Below, piece by piece: positions 1-6,768 of a stretch of 13,960 nucleotides of DNA. Source of the DNA: Beroe ovata (Eukaryota; Ctenophora; Nuda; Beroida; Beroidae). Position 1 is the first letter of the stretch. Each line of letters opens with the position of its first letter. The DNA lies in the NCBI GenBank assembly GCA_946803715.1, contig CAMPET010000226.1:87426-101385 (forward strand). Direction: 5' to 3'. The notes under the pieces were generated by a model, which saw only the letters and a program-made list of their open reading frames with translations, ran no database searches and had not been told where the DNA came from. Made by a program: the position numbers and the translations under genes.

Positions 1-203
1 AGAAATGGACGATTGTAATATCAAGAATTTGGAATTTCTGATAACGCACAGATGCAACAAGTGAAACAGTCGTTGTTAGTGTGTCAAATATGTTGAAAGN
101 GATGAGAAGTTTCCCAAACACAATAGAGGCAGAGTGGTAGTGGAAGTTAACAAGAAGTTTCTTGGAACTCAGGGAGCCGTGGAGCTGAATCACAATATCT
201 CTA
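1..203 (+). pseudogene. Possible 3' end of an LTR-retrotransposon pol (very weak)
   Basis: One frame reads with two stops (near 62 and 77) and is then open until a TAG near 217. It ends in a short basic-then-hydrophobic tail (VVVEV, then ISILPI). BEL/Pao integrases end in a similar 'GRVVE...LLPI' tail, which is the only family hint. The call rests mainly on position, because a polypurine tract and an LTR-like start follow directly. The undetermined base at 100 lies inside. It could equally be unrelated non-coding DNA. Confidence 0.2.
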
Positions 204-264
204 TTCTTCCTATCTAGGTGTAACTCCTAGGTGTAACCTCGCCACGTCAAGTGTGATTGTGGTC

Positions 265-275
265 AAGGGGGGAAA
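265..275 (+). promoter_or_regulatory. Polypurine tract before an LTR-like start
   Basis: Eleven purines (AAGGGGGGAAA) lie directly against TGTTG at 276. A purine run touching a 5'-TG is the normal junction of internal region and 3' LTR in LTR retrotransposons, where it primes plus-strand synthesis. Seen: the tract and the TG start. Inferred: that this is an LTR boundary. Confidence 0.4.
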
Positions 276-640
276 TGTTGATCTCCAGGCGGGAAGGGAA
301 TTAACCCATAAACGTTAGTGGGCTAGATGAATCATATTCAATGGACATTATGGACTCTGAAACCAACTTGAATCACACTCCTAGTTCTATAGAATATATT
401 TGTCTGTGCATTAGTATAAAATGTATGTGTTTGACTATGTGTAGGTATCAGTATGTTTGTTTGTCTTGTGAGTGTGAGTGAGTGAGTGAGTGCGTGTGTG
501 TGTGTTTGTGTGAGTGTGAGTGTGCGAGTGTCTGCGTGTTTCTGTGTGTGTATGCGTCATGTGTATGTGTGTGTTTGTGTGTGTGTGTGAGTTCGTCTGT
601 GTATATGTTTTGATAACAATAGCAACGGGATATTATCTTG
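276..640 (+). repeat. Candidate 3' or solo LTR with TATA box
   Basis: The stretch begins TGTTG right after the polypurine tract and has TATAAAA at 415-421, as expected of a U3 promoter. Its right end is uncertain: it could stop near 630, where CAAC occurs before a TTGGTACCA-like site at about 646. A TG-rich microsatellite fills its second half. No second copy is present in the window to confirm the boundaries. Confidence 0.3.
428..610 (+). repeat. TG/GTGA-rich microsatellite
   Basis: Imperfect (TG)n, TGAG and TGCG runs, including GAGT repeats at about 472-492 and a GTGTGT core to about 590. Alternating purine-pyrimidine DNA of this kind can adopt Z-form and varies in length. No coding content. 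Confidence 0.85.
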
Positions 641-1245
641 GTACCACTACCTACCTACCTAATTTGTAATTGTGATCGATTGTGTCATGAAGTTGACCAA
701 TTTTGTCAGTCCATGTCCCTTGACTAGAGTGAATATCACTCTGCCCCTCACAATGAAATCTGTACTTGAGCACCTTGCGCATTTGATTGAGACAGCACAT
801 ACGGAACAAAGACAGTTCACTCACTCTGAGCTCCAGAGAACTGCTGCCTGTTATAGGCAAAGGGGAAACACTCCTGTCTCCCAGTCCCACTCTTGATTAG
901 ATCCGCCCTTAGACTGGAAAGCAAATTGCATTCCGCAATTGCATTGCTAAGATTGAGTGATCTAATTACGGCTCTGTTGCACTGCGTGAGGGGAGAGGAG
1001 GAGGAACACAATTATGCCCATATACGGAAATAATTGCTTTAAACTTAAAACCATTTTTCCAGATAGACCACAATGATCAATTTCAAAAAGGACAACACCA
1101 TCTGAACCGCCGTGAAATTCTCTACTATAGGGTTCGAAACAGGGAAAATCTTAGTTTTCGAGATATAGTCGATAATTACTTTAATTGGCCAATTAACTTA
1201 TTAGGGTATCAATAAAATTTTTTCATAAAGCCTAGTGCACCCTCC
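641..1245. other. Stretch with no recognised gene
   Basis: A 74-codon plus-strand frame at 672-896 (first ATG at 687) is open but matches nothing I recognise. It has no flanking splice sites or domain signal, so I do not call it a gene. 897-1245 is AT-rich and without ORFs. CTAC repeats occur at 648-660. Confidence 0.5.
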
Positions 1246-1521
1246 TTGTCCCAAGCTTTCATATGCCGATTCGATCATGTCTCTATCTTTTATGGTTCTC
1301 GAGTTTACTCAATTACCATTTCAGTGATCGTCTTTGTAGTCGTTGAGTCAGGTACAGCACTAATTTTTGGTGTTTTTTATTATTTTTTGCTATTTCATTC
1401 TGGAAAAATGGCTGGACCGATTTGCATGAAATTTTCAGGGTTCGTTCATATCGACATAAAGACGACCTGTGCAAATTTTCAAAGTGATCAGACTTCATTA
1501 ACATGGTTTATTAATTGCGTG

Positions 1522-1535
1522 AAAATCGCGATTTT
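1522..1535. repeat. 14-bp perfect palindrome
   Basis: AAAATCGCGATTTT is its own reverse complement. It lies about 20 bp before the hairpin-rich repeat at 1551 and may belong to the same mobile sequence. No function can be assigned. Confidence 0.6.
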
Positions 1536-1550
1536 GGCGATTTGGTATAT

Positions 1551-1735
1551 ATTAGGGCTGGCAAGCACGTTTTTGAAAACACGCTGAATGACTTCACCAC
1601 TGCTTTGGGAGTTCATATCACTTCGAACCAGCACTGCCACAGGCCCGAAGGGCCGAGGGCAGTGCTCCTGGCCCTACGGGCCGGGACCACGCCCATTTTC
1701 TTCCCGTGGCTGTGGGCACTTGCCAGCACCCTGAT
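1551..1735. mobile_element. Hairpin-rich MITE-like repeat
   Basis: The outer arms (GCTGGCAAG near 1556 and CTTGCCAGC near 1723) are a 9-bp inverted repeat whose flanks AGGG and CCCT also match after a 2-nt gap. Nested inside are AGCACTGCC (1630-1638) with GGCAGTGCT (1658-1666), GGCCC/GGGCC around GAA (1642-1654), and a second GGCCC/GGGCC around TAC (1670-1682). The result is a multi-branched foldback, much more GC-rich than its surroundings. This is the architecture of a MITE or foldback element. No clear target-site duplication is seen. The open frames crossing it are probably by chance. Confidence 0.4.
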
Positions 1736-1764
1736 AACAATGTCTGAGTTTACTCCTACCCAAC

Positions 1765-1784
1765 AATTTGTTGTTGGGGTAAGG
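1765..1784. repeat. Short hairpin
   Basis: CCCAACAA and TTGTTGGG pair around TTTG. It lies just outside the MITE-like repeat. A T-run does not follow, so it is not a convincing terminator. Confidence 0.4.
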
Positions 1785-1800
1785 GTATGATATCCTCCAA

Positions 1801-2150
1801 TGACTACGCCATTAGGAAGATCATCAAAATGGACCTGATAGATGTTGATATATGTGGAGGTTTTAGCCTATAAAGAATGATCCTAACCTCATGTTTGCAT
1901 CAATGTACATGAGATATACTGACAGTTTATCTGGATTATGCTTGTTAGCAACTGAAAGAAGTGAAACAGCATTATTTGTAATCAGGTTCAGAAGTGGATG
2001 TTATATAACATGCAAAAGCTATCAGCTATTAGTGAACTAAGCTATTAGTGAACTATACCTGCATGTCTATGTGTTATTGTGGTAAATCCACCTCTAATTG
2101 CACTTTCCAGAAACAAGTACTAACTCTAACTTCACTTTTTGTATATCTCA
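1801..2150. other. AT-rich stretch without genes
   Basis: No ORF, RNA gene or long repeat is visible apart from the 16-bp duplication at 2024-2055. Probably decayed intergenic DNA. Confidence 0.5.
2024..2055. repeat. Perfect 16-bp tandem duplication
   Basis: AGCTATTAGTGAACTA occurs twice back to back without mismatch, so the duplication is recent or under little time to diverge. No coding context. Confidence 0.9.
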
Positions 2151-2151
2151 A

Positions 2152-2610
2152 CCCCGCAATCCATGTCAATGCTGAGGGAAAATGATTACATAGTCAAATA
2201 AGCTAATCTTATCAGCATAGAGTTTCATTCAAGGAAGAATTTCAACTCACAAGGGTTAATAATGGAGAGGATCAAGTTCATAGTTGTCGATGCATTCCTT
2301 GCGAATTTGTCTGAACACATCCGCAAGAAGAAGTACATCGCTTTGAACATACAGGTGACAGAGCTCCCCCAAACTCTTCAAGCCGAACTTTTCCCACGTT
2401 CTAACTGCTCTCCTGTAGCCCACGTCTGTTATCGGCTCTTCATTGAGCTCATCATAGAACTGTCTCTGACTTGGAAGCTGTGTTTCCATGACATGTCAGT
2501 GAAATAGTTATAGGGTATATCTTCTGAGTGAGGAGGCATCGTCAAAGCCATTTGTTCTTATAAACTCCCCCGTGTAAAGAAATCTATCAAAACCGTCTTT
2601 TTTCAGGTCT
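2152..2610 (-). pseudogene. Protein-primed family B DNA polymerase (PolB2) fragment
   Basis: The open part is 2256-2489. It carries WEKFGLKSLGELCHLYVQSD followed directly by VLLLADVF, which matches the Exo III region (Y-x3-D, then VLLLADVF) of DNA polymerases B type 2. These replicate Polintons/Mavericks, adintoviruses and linear plasmids. Upstream, in other frames, a PYNYF segment near 2500 corresponds to the family's 'YPYEY' block, so at least two frameshifts have accumulated. After 2256 a stop cuts the frame, and only weak similarity continues to about 2150. The polymerase domain motifs (SLYP, DTD) are absent. It is a short remnant of a protein usually over 1000 residues long. No other unambiguous Polinton gene (integrase, ATPase, protease, capsid) is visible here. 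Family assignment good; which element it came from is uncertain. Confidence 0.75.
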
Positions 2611-2697
2611 AATGAATATCTAATTACCATCTAATGATGATAGTAGGTGTGGTAGTGTATCTGCGAGTTAAATGAATACTTACAGCAATTATCATGA

Positions 2698-3200
2698 AAG
2701 GACGAAGGGCTTCTTCTGCAAGTTTACTTCAAGAAAGCCTTTGACACGGTCGAGCATAATTTCTTGTTCAAGTCCATGGAAAAGCTCGGGTTCGGCAGTT
2801 ATATAATCAAGCTAGTGAAAGTAGCATTCTTTGAATGTATGAGCTATGTGAACGTGAATGGGTACCTTAGCTCCCCCATCTATATTTTCAAAGGACTCCA
2901 TCAAGGTAGTTCATTGTCCCCTATCCTTTTCCTTCTAGTAGCCCAAGTGTGTTCTTCCAAACTATCCACTAGTCCAACCATCCAGGGTATAAGTATACAC
3001 GGAGTTGACATCTATCTCAGCCTGTTTTCCAATGATACAGACATTTTTACCAAGGCTAACAGTCAGTATATTGATAATATCTCAATTTGAGATATTATCA
3101 ATATACTGACTCAAATACTCTAGATGTATTTGGGGAACTATCGGGTTAAGAAGTATTCTCGAGATGCCCTAATATCATCTCGCTCGAGGACACATCGCCC
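2698..3200 (+). pseudogene. Non-LTR retrotransposon (LINE) reverse transcriptase fragment
   Basis: Open from just after a TGA at 2695 to a TGA at 3088. The motif order is that of a LINE RT: KKAFDTVEHNFL (first catalytic Asp, normally 'D.xKAFD'), then KGLHQGSSLSPILF (RT block 'GxRQGxPLSPxLF'), then FSNDTDIF where 'YADDT' is expected. The catalytic ADD is therefore SND and the enzyme would be dead. The frame breaks at the palindrome 3061-3111; 2 nt out of phase afterwards, TLDVFGELSG (stop at 3147) resumes the family block that follows YADD. Fingers and endonuclease regions are missing upstream. Clade cannot be fixed; L1/Tx1-like or related elements fit. Confidence 0.85.
3061..3111. repeat. 51-bp near-perfect palindrome inside the LINE RT
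   Basis: Arms 3061-3085 and 3087-3111 are exact reverse complements over 25 bp around one T. CTCAA stands at 3081-3085 and again at 3110-3114, so the second arm behaves as a 29-bp insertion bounded by a 5-bp direct repeat. Removing 29 bp restores the phase of the RT frame on both sides. This is what a replication template switch onto the opposite strand leaves behind. Confidence 0.9.
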
Positions 3201-3217
3201 TCCCTAGAAAAATAAGA

Positions 3218-3556
3218 TTGTCTCCTGACAATAAAAATATTAGTCTATCTCCTCATATTCAGGAGGTTCTCGATGCTTTGTATGAACTCCCACGCCCAAG
3301 CCTGGAGGCGGATGCGGTCCGCCTCCACCACAAAGCGGCGATTTCTTCCGTTCATTGTCGTCGCCTCCACGTTCAGGGACCTAATCGCCCCATTCCTATG
3401 ATGAGTACTGGGGCCCGCAACTGCGGCACCTCACTTCTTCTCCCCATGCCTCTCAGTCTCCTTTGGCCTTCTTCTAATAGTAGTCGTTGGATCTGTCCAA
3501 CGTCTACTCCCTTGCTGTCTGTCAGCCTGATAAACCCGTCATTGATTACACAATGA
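3218..3556 (+). CDS. Unrecognised ORF in GC-rich island (first part)
   Basis: A 112-codon frame starting near the end of the LINE remnant. It reads as a charged helix-like start (HIQEVLDALYELPRPSL) and then becomes Pro/Ser/Cys-rich without a recognisable domain. It overlaps the next ORF in another frame, so the pair could be one broken gene. An equally long open frame exists on the opposite strand (3373-3702), so the coding strand is not settled. I do not know the family; a retroelement Gag or capsid-like protein is one possibility, without motif support. Confidence 0.2.
   Translation: MSPDNKNISLSPHIQEVLDALYELPRPSLEADAVRLHHKAAISSVHCRRLHVQGPNRPIPMMSTGARNCGTSLLLPMPLSLLWPSSNSSRWICPTSTPLLSVSLINPSLITQ
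3303..3327. repeat. GC-rich hairpin, 10-bp arms
   Basis: TGGAGGCGGA and TCCGCCTCCA pair perfectly around a 5-nt loop (TGCGG). It opens the GC-rich island. It could be by chance in GC-rich DNA or part of the repeat that supplied the island. Confidence 0.7.
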
Positions 3557-4056
3557 CTCAACGGTCCACCGCACTTCCTCATTATTTCCCCCAAAAGTCC
3601 TCTTACCGGATTAATTATGCCAGTGAAAATTGGCGCTGCGACTTTCTTCCGCAAAGCCTCATTGGGATGGGTGAGATTATTTACGGATCTGTCCGCTCCC
3701 AACCCCTACCTCTGGCTCACAGGATCTGTCCCGGGCTGTGTTCTGCGCCAACTTGCCCTATTGTAGCAGTCAGTCCGCTTGGGCCTGGGAGCTGTCCCAA
3801 GGCCCCATCAGTAGATTGGGCAATCCGTGCTGTGACTCGTCCTCGTTCTCTTCCTCTGCCTCCTCCCTTTGACCCCTGGGAGTCTCTTGTCCCAGACTCA
3901 GCCTCTGCCTCCACATTTCCTGCTGGCTCACCTTCTCCTGCCGGCTCACATTCTCCTGCCGTTTCCACTACAGTTTGCGACTCTGGAGCTGCCACAGCTT
4001 CCTGCTCCACTTCCTCGTCTCCGCTGTCACTGTTGTCCTCGCAATATGTCCCTTAA
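3487..4056 (+). CDS. Unrecognised 189-codon ORF, Pro/Ser-rich C-terminus
   Basis: This is one of the longest frames in the left half. The first ATG is at about 3553; the frame is open from a TAG at about 3481. Residues 1-75 have mixed composition (PDKPVIDYTMTQRS; WRCDFLPQSLIGMGEIIYGS), whereas residues 125-165 are low-complexity with PAGSPSPAGSHSPA, an approximately 18-bp repeat in DNA. A disordered Pro/Ser tail after a folded-looking N-terminus would suit a structural or Gag-like protein, but no zinc knuckle or known motif is present. The opposite strand is also open at 3717-4010 with a Glu/Gly-rich repeat, so which strand codes is uncertain. Base composition is clearly more GC-rich than the flanks, suggesting a different origin. 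Confidence 0.3.
   Translation: MDLSNVYSLAVCQPDKPVIDYTMTQRSTALPHYFPQKSSYRINYASENWRCDFLPQSLIGMGEIIYGSVRSQPLPLAHRICPGLCSAPTCPIVAVSPLGPGSCPKAPSVDWAIRAVTRPRSLPLPPPFDPWESLVPDSASASTFPAGSPSPAGSHSPAVSTTVCDSGAATASCSTSSSPLSLLSSQYVP
3918..3962. repeat. Imperfect ~18-bp tandem repeat
   Basis: Units of the form CCTGCYGGCTCAC.TTCT repeat about two and a half times. They encode PAGS-type repeats on the plus strand, or EPAGEG-type repeats on the minus strand, and lie within the GC-rich ORF. Confidence 0.6.
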
Positions 4057-4117
4057 ATGCAGGTCCACATTGCTATCATAGCAATCAATATCGTTACCAT
4101 GTATAGCACGAACATTA

Positions 4118-4513
4118 CTAAAGCGTTATGGCCGCACAAAAATGATGACCGCACAAAAATGATGACCATAGGAAAAAATTAGAATCGGAAATATCATAGT
4201 GGGATGAATGATCCGGGTTCAACCCCAACAAATCAAGCACTTCTAAGTGCTCCCTAGTTGCTGCAACAACTCTTCCCTCTATTACTATTCGGGACCAATT
4301 ACCTGAGTACATTGGCACATGGTGTTCTACCACTGTAGTGATACTATCTGGAGCTTCAATTTTCATACCCTTATATTGCACATAGTACGCTTCGCTCCAA
4401 GGTATAAACCTTACGCCGAAATCCGAGAATTTAAGAGCAGTAATTCTGTCCTGCTCCTTACTTACATTTTTATTGAGAATGTAAACAGAGTGAACCACTG
4501 ACCAACACTCCAC
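4118..4513 (-). pseudogene. C-terminal part of broken Env-like ORF
   Basis: A 131-codon frame on the minus strand. The body (for example IPWSEAYYVQYKGMK and YSGNWSRIVIEGRVV) has the alternating hydrophobic pattern of a beta-rich ectodomain. I recognise no catalytic motif. No membrane-spanning helix is seen before the stop, and the last residues come from the 17-bp duplication, so the natural C-terminus is probably lost. It overlaps the 3' part of the upstream frame (4597-5241 and its continuation) in a different phase, indicating a frameshift near 4465. A GTAAGT on the minus strand at that point means a spliced junction cannot be wholly excluded. Confidence 0.35.
4132..4165. repeat. Perfect 17-bp tandem duplication
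   Basis: CCGCACAAAAATGATGA occurs twice directly adjoining, with no mismatch. It lies at the 3' end of the minus-strand Env-like ORF and shifts its C-terminal frame, adding a short cysteine/histidine stretch before the stop. Confidence 0.9.
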
Positions 4514-5238
4514 TGAAATATACAGTGCTCCTCCTCACAAGGAGCTAGTTCAAAGGTGCAAGTCTCTGCGGTACTGAGACAGTCACTTTTATAGTTCTAA
4601 GGAATCCTCTCATAGCATAGTGAAACCACTTCGTTGATTCTGCACGTGTCCCGGGGAATTCCAATTAACTTTACAGAATCATTGAACAAAAAATTTGGGA
4701 GTTTCGTTTTGACACACGTGTTCTCGTGATGAATGGGAACTGATTCGATTTTATATAGGGGGAACTGGTCCCTATCATATATCATTGGAACTAAAATGAC
4801 ATAGTGGAGCAGAAGAGCCGATTGGTCGTCCGCAAGTTCGGCTGCAACCATAACTATTTTACATGTGACGAAGAAGTTCATCAGCTTCTTGGCGTATGAC
4901 GAAGTGCTGAGTTCCAGATGATCCTTAATGAGTAGTTTGAGATCACTGAGGTTCAATATCAAATTAGATAGGTTACCCTCTAGTGGATAAGTAAACATAT
5001 GGGCCAGTTCGACTTGCCAAGTCATCTTCAGATCATTCATAAGAGAACTAACTGGGATGTGGTGTGTGAAAGAGGGATCTTTTGGTAACTTTGATGATAA
5101 AAAGGACGAGAAGTGTTGTAACGAACATGTTACTGTAGCAAGAAAACGAAGCGTTGATCTGTTGTAATATTTCAATTCATCTGTCATGGAAATCTACCAA
5201 AAACCGTTGAGAAACTTTGTCCACTCGGATGTTGCATA
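4462..5238 (-). pseudogene. Baculovirus F-like / retroelement Env-like glycoprotein remnant
   Basis: Open on the minus strand from just after a TAG near 5239 to an in-frame TAG at 4597-4599; the same phase continues 45 codons to a TAA at 4462. Seen: an LxxGxLSxLIL-like stretch, a hydrophobic segment around KLMNFFVTCKIVMVAAEL, then VLVPMIYDRDQFPLYKIESV and a cysteine cluster on both sides of the TAG. Known: F-type fusion proteins of baculoviruses and env-bearing gypsy/BEL elements have the order 'hydrophobic strand, PL...LY.I.P.P, then spaced cysteines'. Inferred: this is a decayed env. No signal peptide, furin site or transmembrane anchor is identifiable, and no adjacent pol is present on this strand. 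The assignment is from pattern only; an unrelated cysteine-containing protein is possible. It is not functional as it stands. Confidence 0.4.
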
Positions 5239-5244
5239 CTGACT

Positions 5245-6277
5245 ATGGCTGGGCTACTGGAATATAGATATGCAGTGGAAGTTTTTAAGCTTATACAAAC
5301 ACTTCAAAAGTGGAGTTTTGTTTGTTGTATGACCAAGAGAAGCACCAGTGGTGTCGGTTTTGATCAAGCCTTAGAAAAGACTTACAACTTCATAAGCTTG
5401 GCCAGTGGCGGCGTCATTGATATATCCAGACAAAAGAAGGCAGTTGCATTATGGGATATCTTGAAGCACGAGAAAGACCAGTATGTTTCCTTTGTCAAAG
5501 GAATGCCTGAAATGATTGATACACAGTACACACGATGAATTGAATCTTCATCACGACTTCAGCTGCAGTAAAGAATTCTAAACAAGTGTGCCAACTCGCT
5601 GAATATATCAACAGCATAGGGAATCCCTTCCTTTCCACTGAGAAATTGATCAATATTGTAACACATGAAGAGATTCCGCCTTCAGAATCAGAGTATCTGT
5701 TGAATGGCCTTGATTTTGGAGTCAAACTTTTTGAAGATTACACCCTTTAGCGATTTGAATTGATATCACTGAGCATTCATGCTACAATAAGCTCAAAGTA
5801 TAAACATTCTCTTGCAATTAAGAACCAGTTGAAACCAAAAGTGATTAAAGAGCTTTCTCAGGATGCAGAAAATAATAAAACACCTAGGTACTAGGAGTAC
5901 GCTATATCATGAGGAAAGAGTCATGAGTATATGCTTTCATTTCCAATCACCACTAAGCCTAGTCTTAAACCGTCACAGTGGTAACATCAATTCTGTTATA
6001 TCAGTTAACTCACACATGGACTGGAGAGGAGGTTCATCTTCTTAAGAAAGGGAAGGTGGTATCTTTAAGAAAACATTATGAACTTTATCCACTACAAAAA
6101 ATTGCCTTCCAGCTGCTCACAGTCTAACTGGTTGTGAACGTTGGGACTAAAAAGTCCATGTTTAAAAACCTTGAGCAGTACAATGATCTACTTCATGACT
6201 TTGGATATGACATGCTAGAAGAAGATATGATACTGTTGGCAGAAAATTTTGAGTTCACATTGTCAAGCATTCGATGA
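5245..6277 (+). pseudogene. Decayed member of an invertebrate multicopy 'H-[SA]-LTGC' protein family
   Basis: Pieces in changing frames keep the order of a large uncharacterised protein family that is abundant in cnidarian and mollusc genomes. 5245-5538 has a LLEYRYAVEVFKLIQTLQKW start and a SGGVIDISRQKKAVALWDI block. 5577-5894 has YINSIGNPFLSTEKLINI, an in-frame TAG at 5748 and a further open stretch to TAG at 5892. Around 5920-5960 an LSFPITTKPSL segment fits the family's 'LS-PL-PxP-L' block. 6109-6135 gives AAHSLTGC, the family's hallmark 'AHALTGCDTT', and 6134-6277 follows in another frame. At least three frameshifts and several stops make it a pseudogene. The biochemical role of the family is not known to me; its multicopy, often broken occurrence suggests carriage by mobile DNA. 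It starts head-to-head with the Env-like ORF, only a few bases apart. Confidence 0.65.
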
Positions 6278-6369
6278 ACTGAGAGTGAAGTTACATGGCC
6301 AATCTATGGTCAAAAAGTATGTTGACTTGCCATGTACCTGGGCTTCATTGACCCCCTTGTTCATTGGCC

Positions 6370-6462
6370 ATATTTTCACTGATATATTTCACTGATATTT
6401 TATTTTTGACATTTTTTCCTGACATTTTGATATATTACAGTGAAATTTATATCAAAAACCTG
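6370..6462. repeat. AT-rich inverted repeat
   Basis: TTTCACTGATATAT at about 6376 and its near reverse complement ATATATTACAGTGAAA at about 6431 bracket T-rich DNA, with CACTGATAT repeated in tandem in the left arm. It could be the end of a small DNA transposon. The same CACTGAAAT-type word recurs in the palindrome at 6502. Confidence 0.4.
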
Positions 6463-6501
6463 GCACACATTTTTTTGAGTAAATATCACCTTTCTGACAA
6501 G

Positions 6502-6534
6502 TCACTGAAATAAGTCAGTGACTTATTTCAGTGA
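6502..6534. repeat. 33-bp near-perfect palindrome
   Basis: Arms 6502-6517 and 6519-6534 are exact reverse complements over 16 bp around a single G. CAGTGA occurs at 6516-6521 and 6529-6534, so the second arm can be read as a 13-bp insertion flanked by a 6-bp direct repeat, the same geometry as at 3061-3111. Confidence 0.9.
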
Positions 6535-6575
6535 GTTTGCCCTGCACTATGCCGAGCTCTCTTTCTGCGACTGTA

Positions 6576-6609
6576 CACGTGACAAGTCACGTGGGTTTAT
6601 TTGGCCAAT
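6576..6609 (+). promoter_or_regulatory. Paired E-boxes and CCAAT box
   Basis: CACGTGAC (6576-6583) and its exact reverse complement GTCACGTG (6586-6593) stand 2 bp apart. Each contains a canonical CACGTG E-box as bound by bHLH-ZIP factors of the USF/TFE type. A CCAAT box in good context (GGCCAATCA) follows at 6605. This spacing is typical of animal proximal promoters. No clear TATA box or downstream coding exon is visible, so a target gene cannot be named; it may be the promoter of a lost or mobile gene. Confidence 0.4.
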
Positions 6610-6622
6610 CACAAGTGTGGCA

Positions 6623-6705
6623 GCAAACAGGGGAATACCAAAGCAGCACGCGCTATGCGCTATGCTCTACGGCTATGTGCTAGCTGAAGTTTGTCCCCTG
6701 TTTGC
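6623..6705. repeat. 12-bp inverted repeat around a 59-nt loop
   Basis: GCAAACAGGGGA (6623-6634) and TCCCCTGTTTGC (6694-6705) match perfectly. The loop holds degenerate GCGCTATG repeats (about 6650-6680). It could form a stem-loop in RNA or mark the ends of a small mobile unit. Confidence 0.6.
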
Positions 6706-6768
6706 AGAAAACAGAGGAAGACAGAGGAAGTTTTCCTGATGATTATGGTCCAGATGGAGTCACTTTTT

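Noticed and set aside
672-896. 74-codon plus-strand ORF
   Set aside because: Equal-length open frames overlap it on the other strand, with no motif, splice sites or promoter to support it.
1246-1587. 113-codon plus-strand frame rich in hydrophobic residues
   Set aside because: No true ATG start near its beginning, no domain, and it runs into the hairpin-rich repeat; composition is that of AT-rich non-coding DNA.
4209-4230. B-box-like GGGTTCAACCCC on the plus strand, suggesting a tRNA
   Set aside because: No A box at the right distance and no acceptor or anticodon stem; it lies inside the minus-strand Env-like reading frame.
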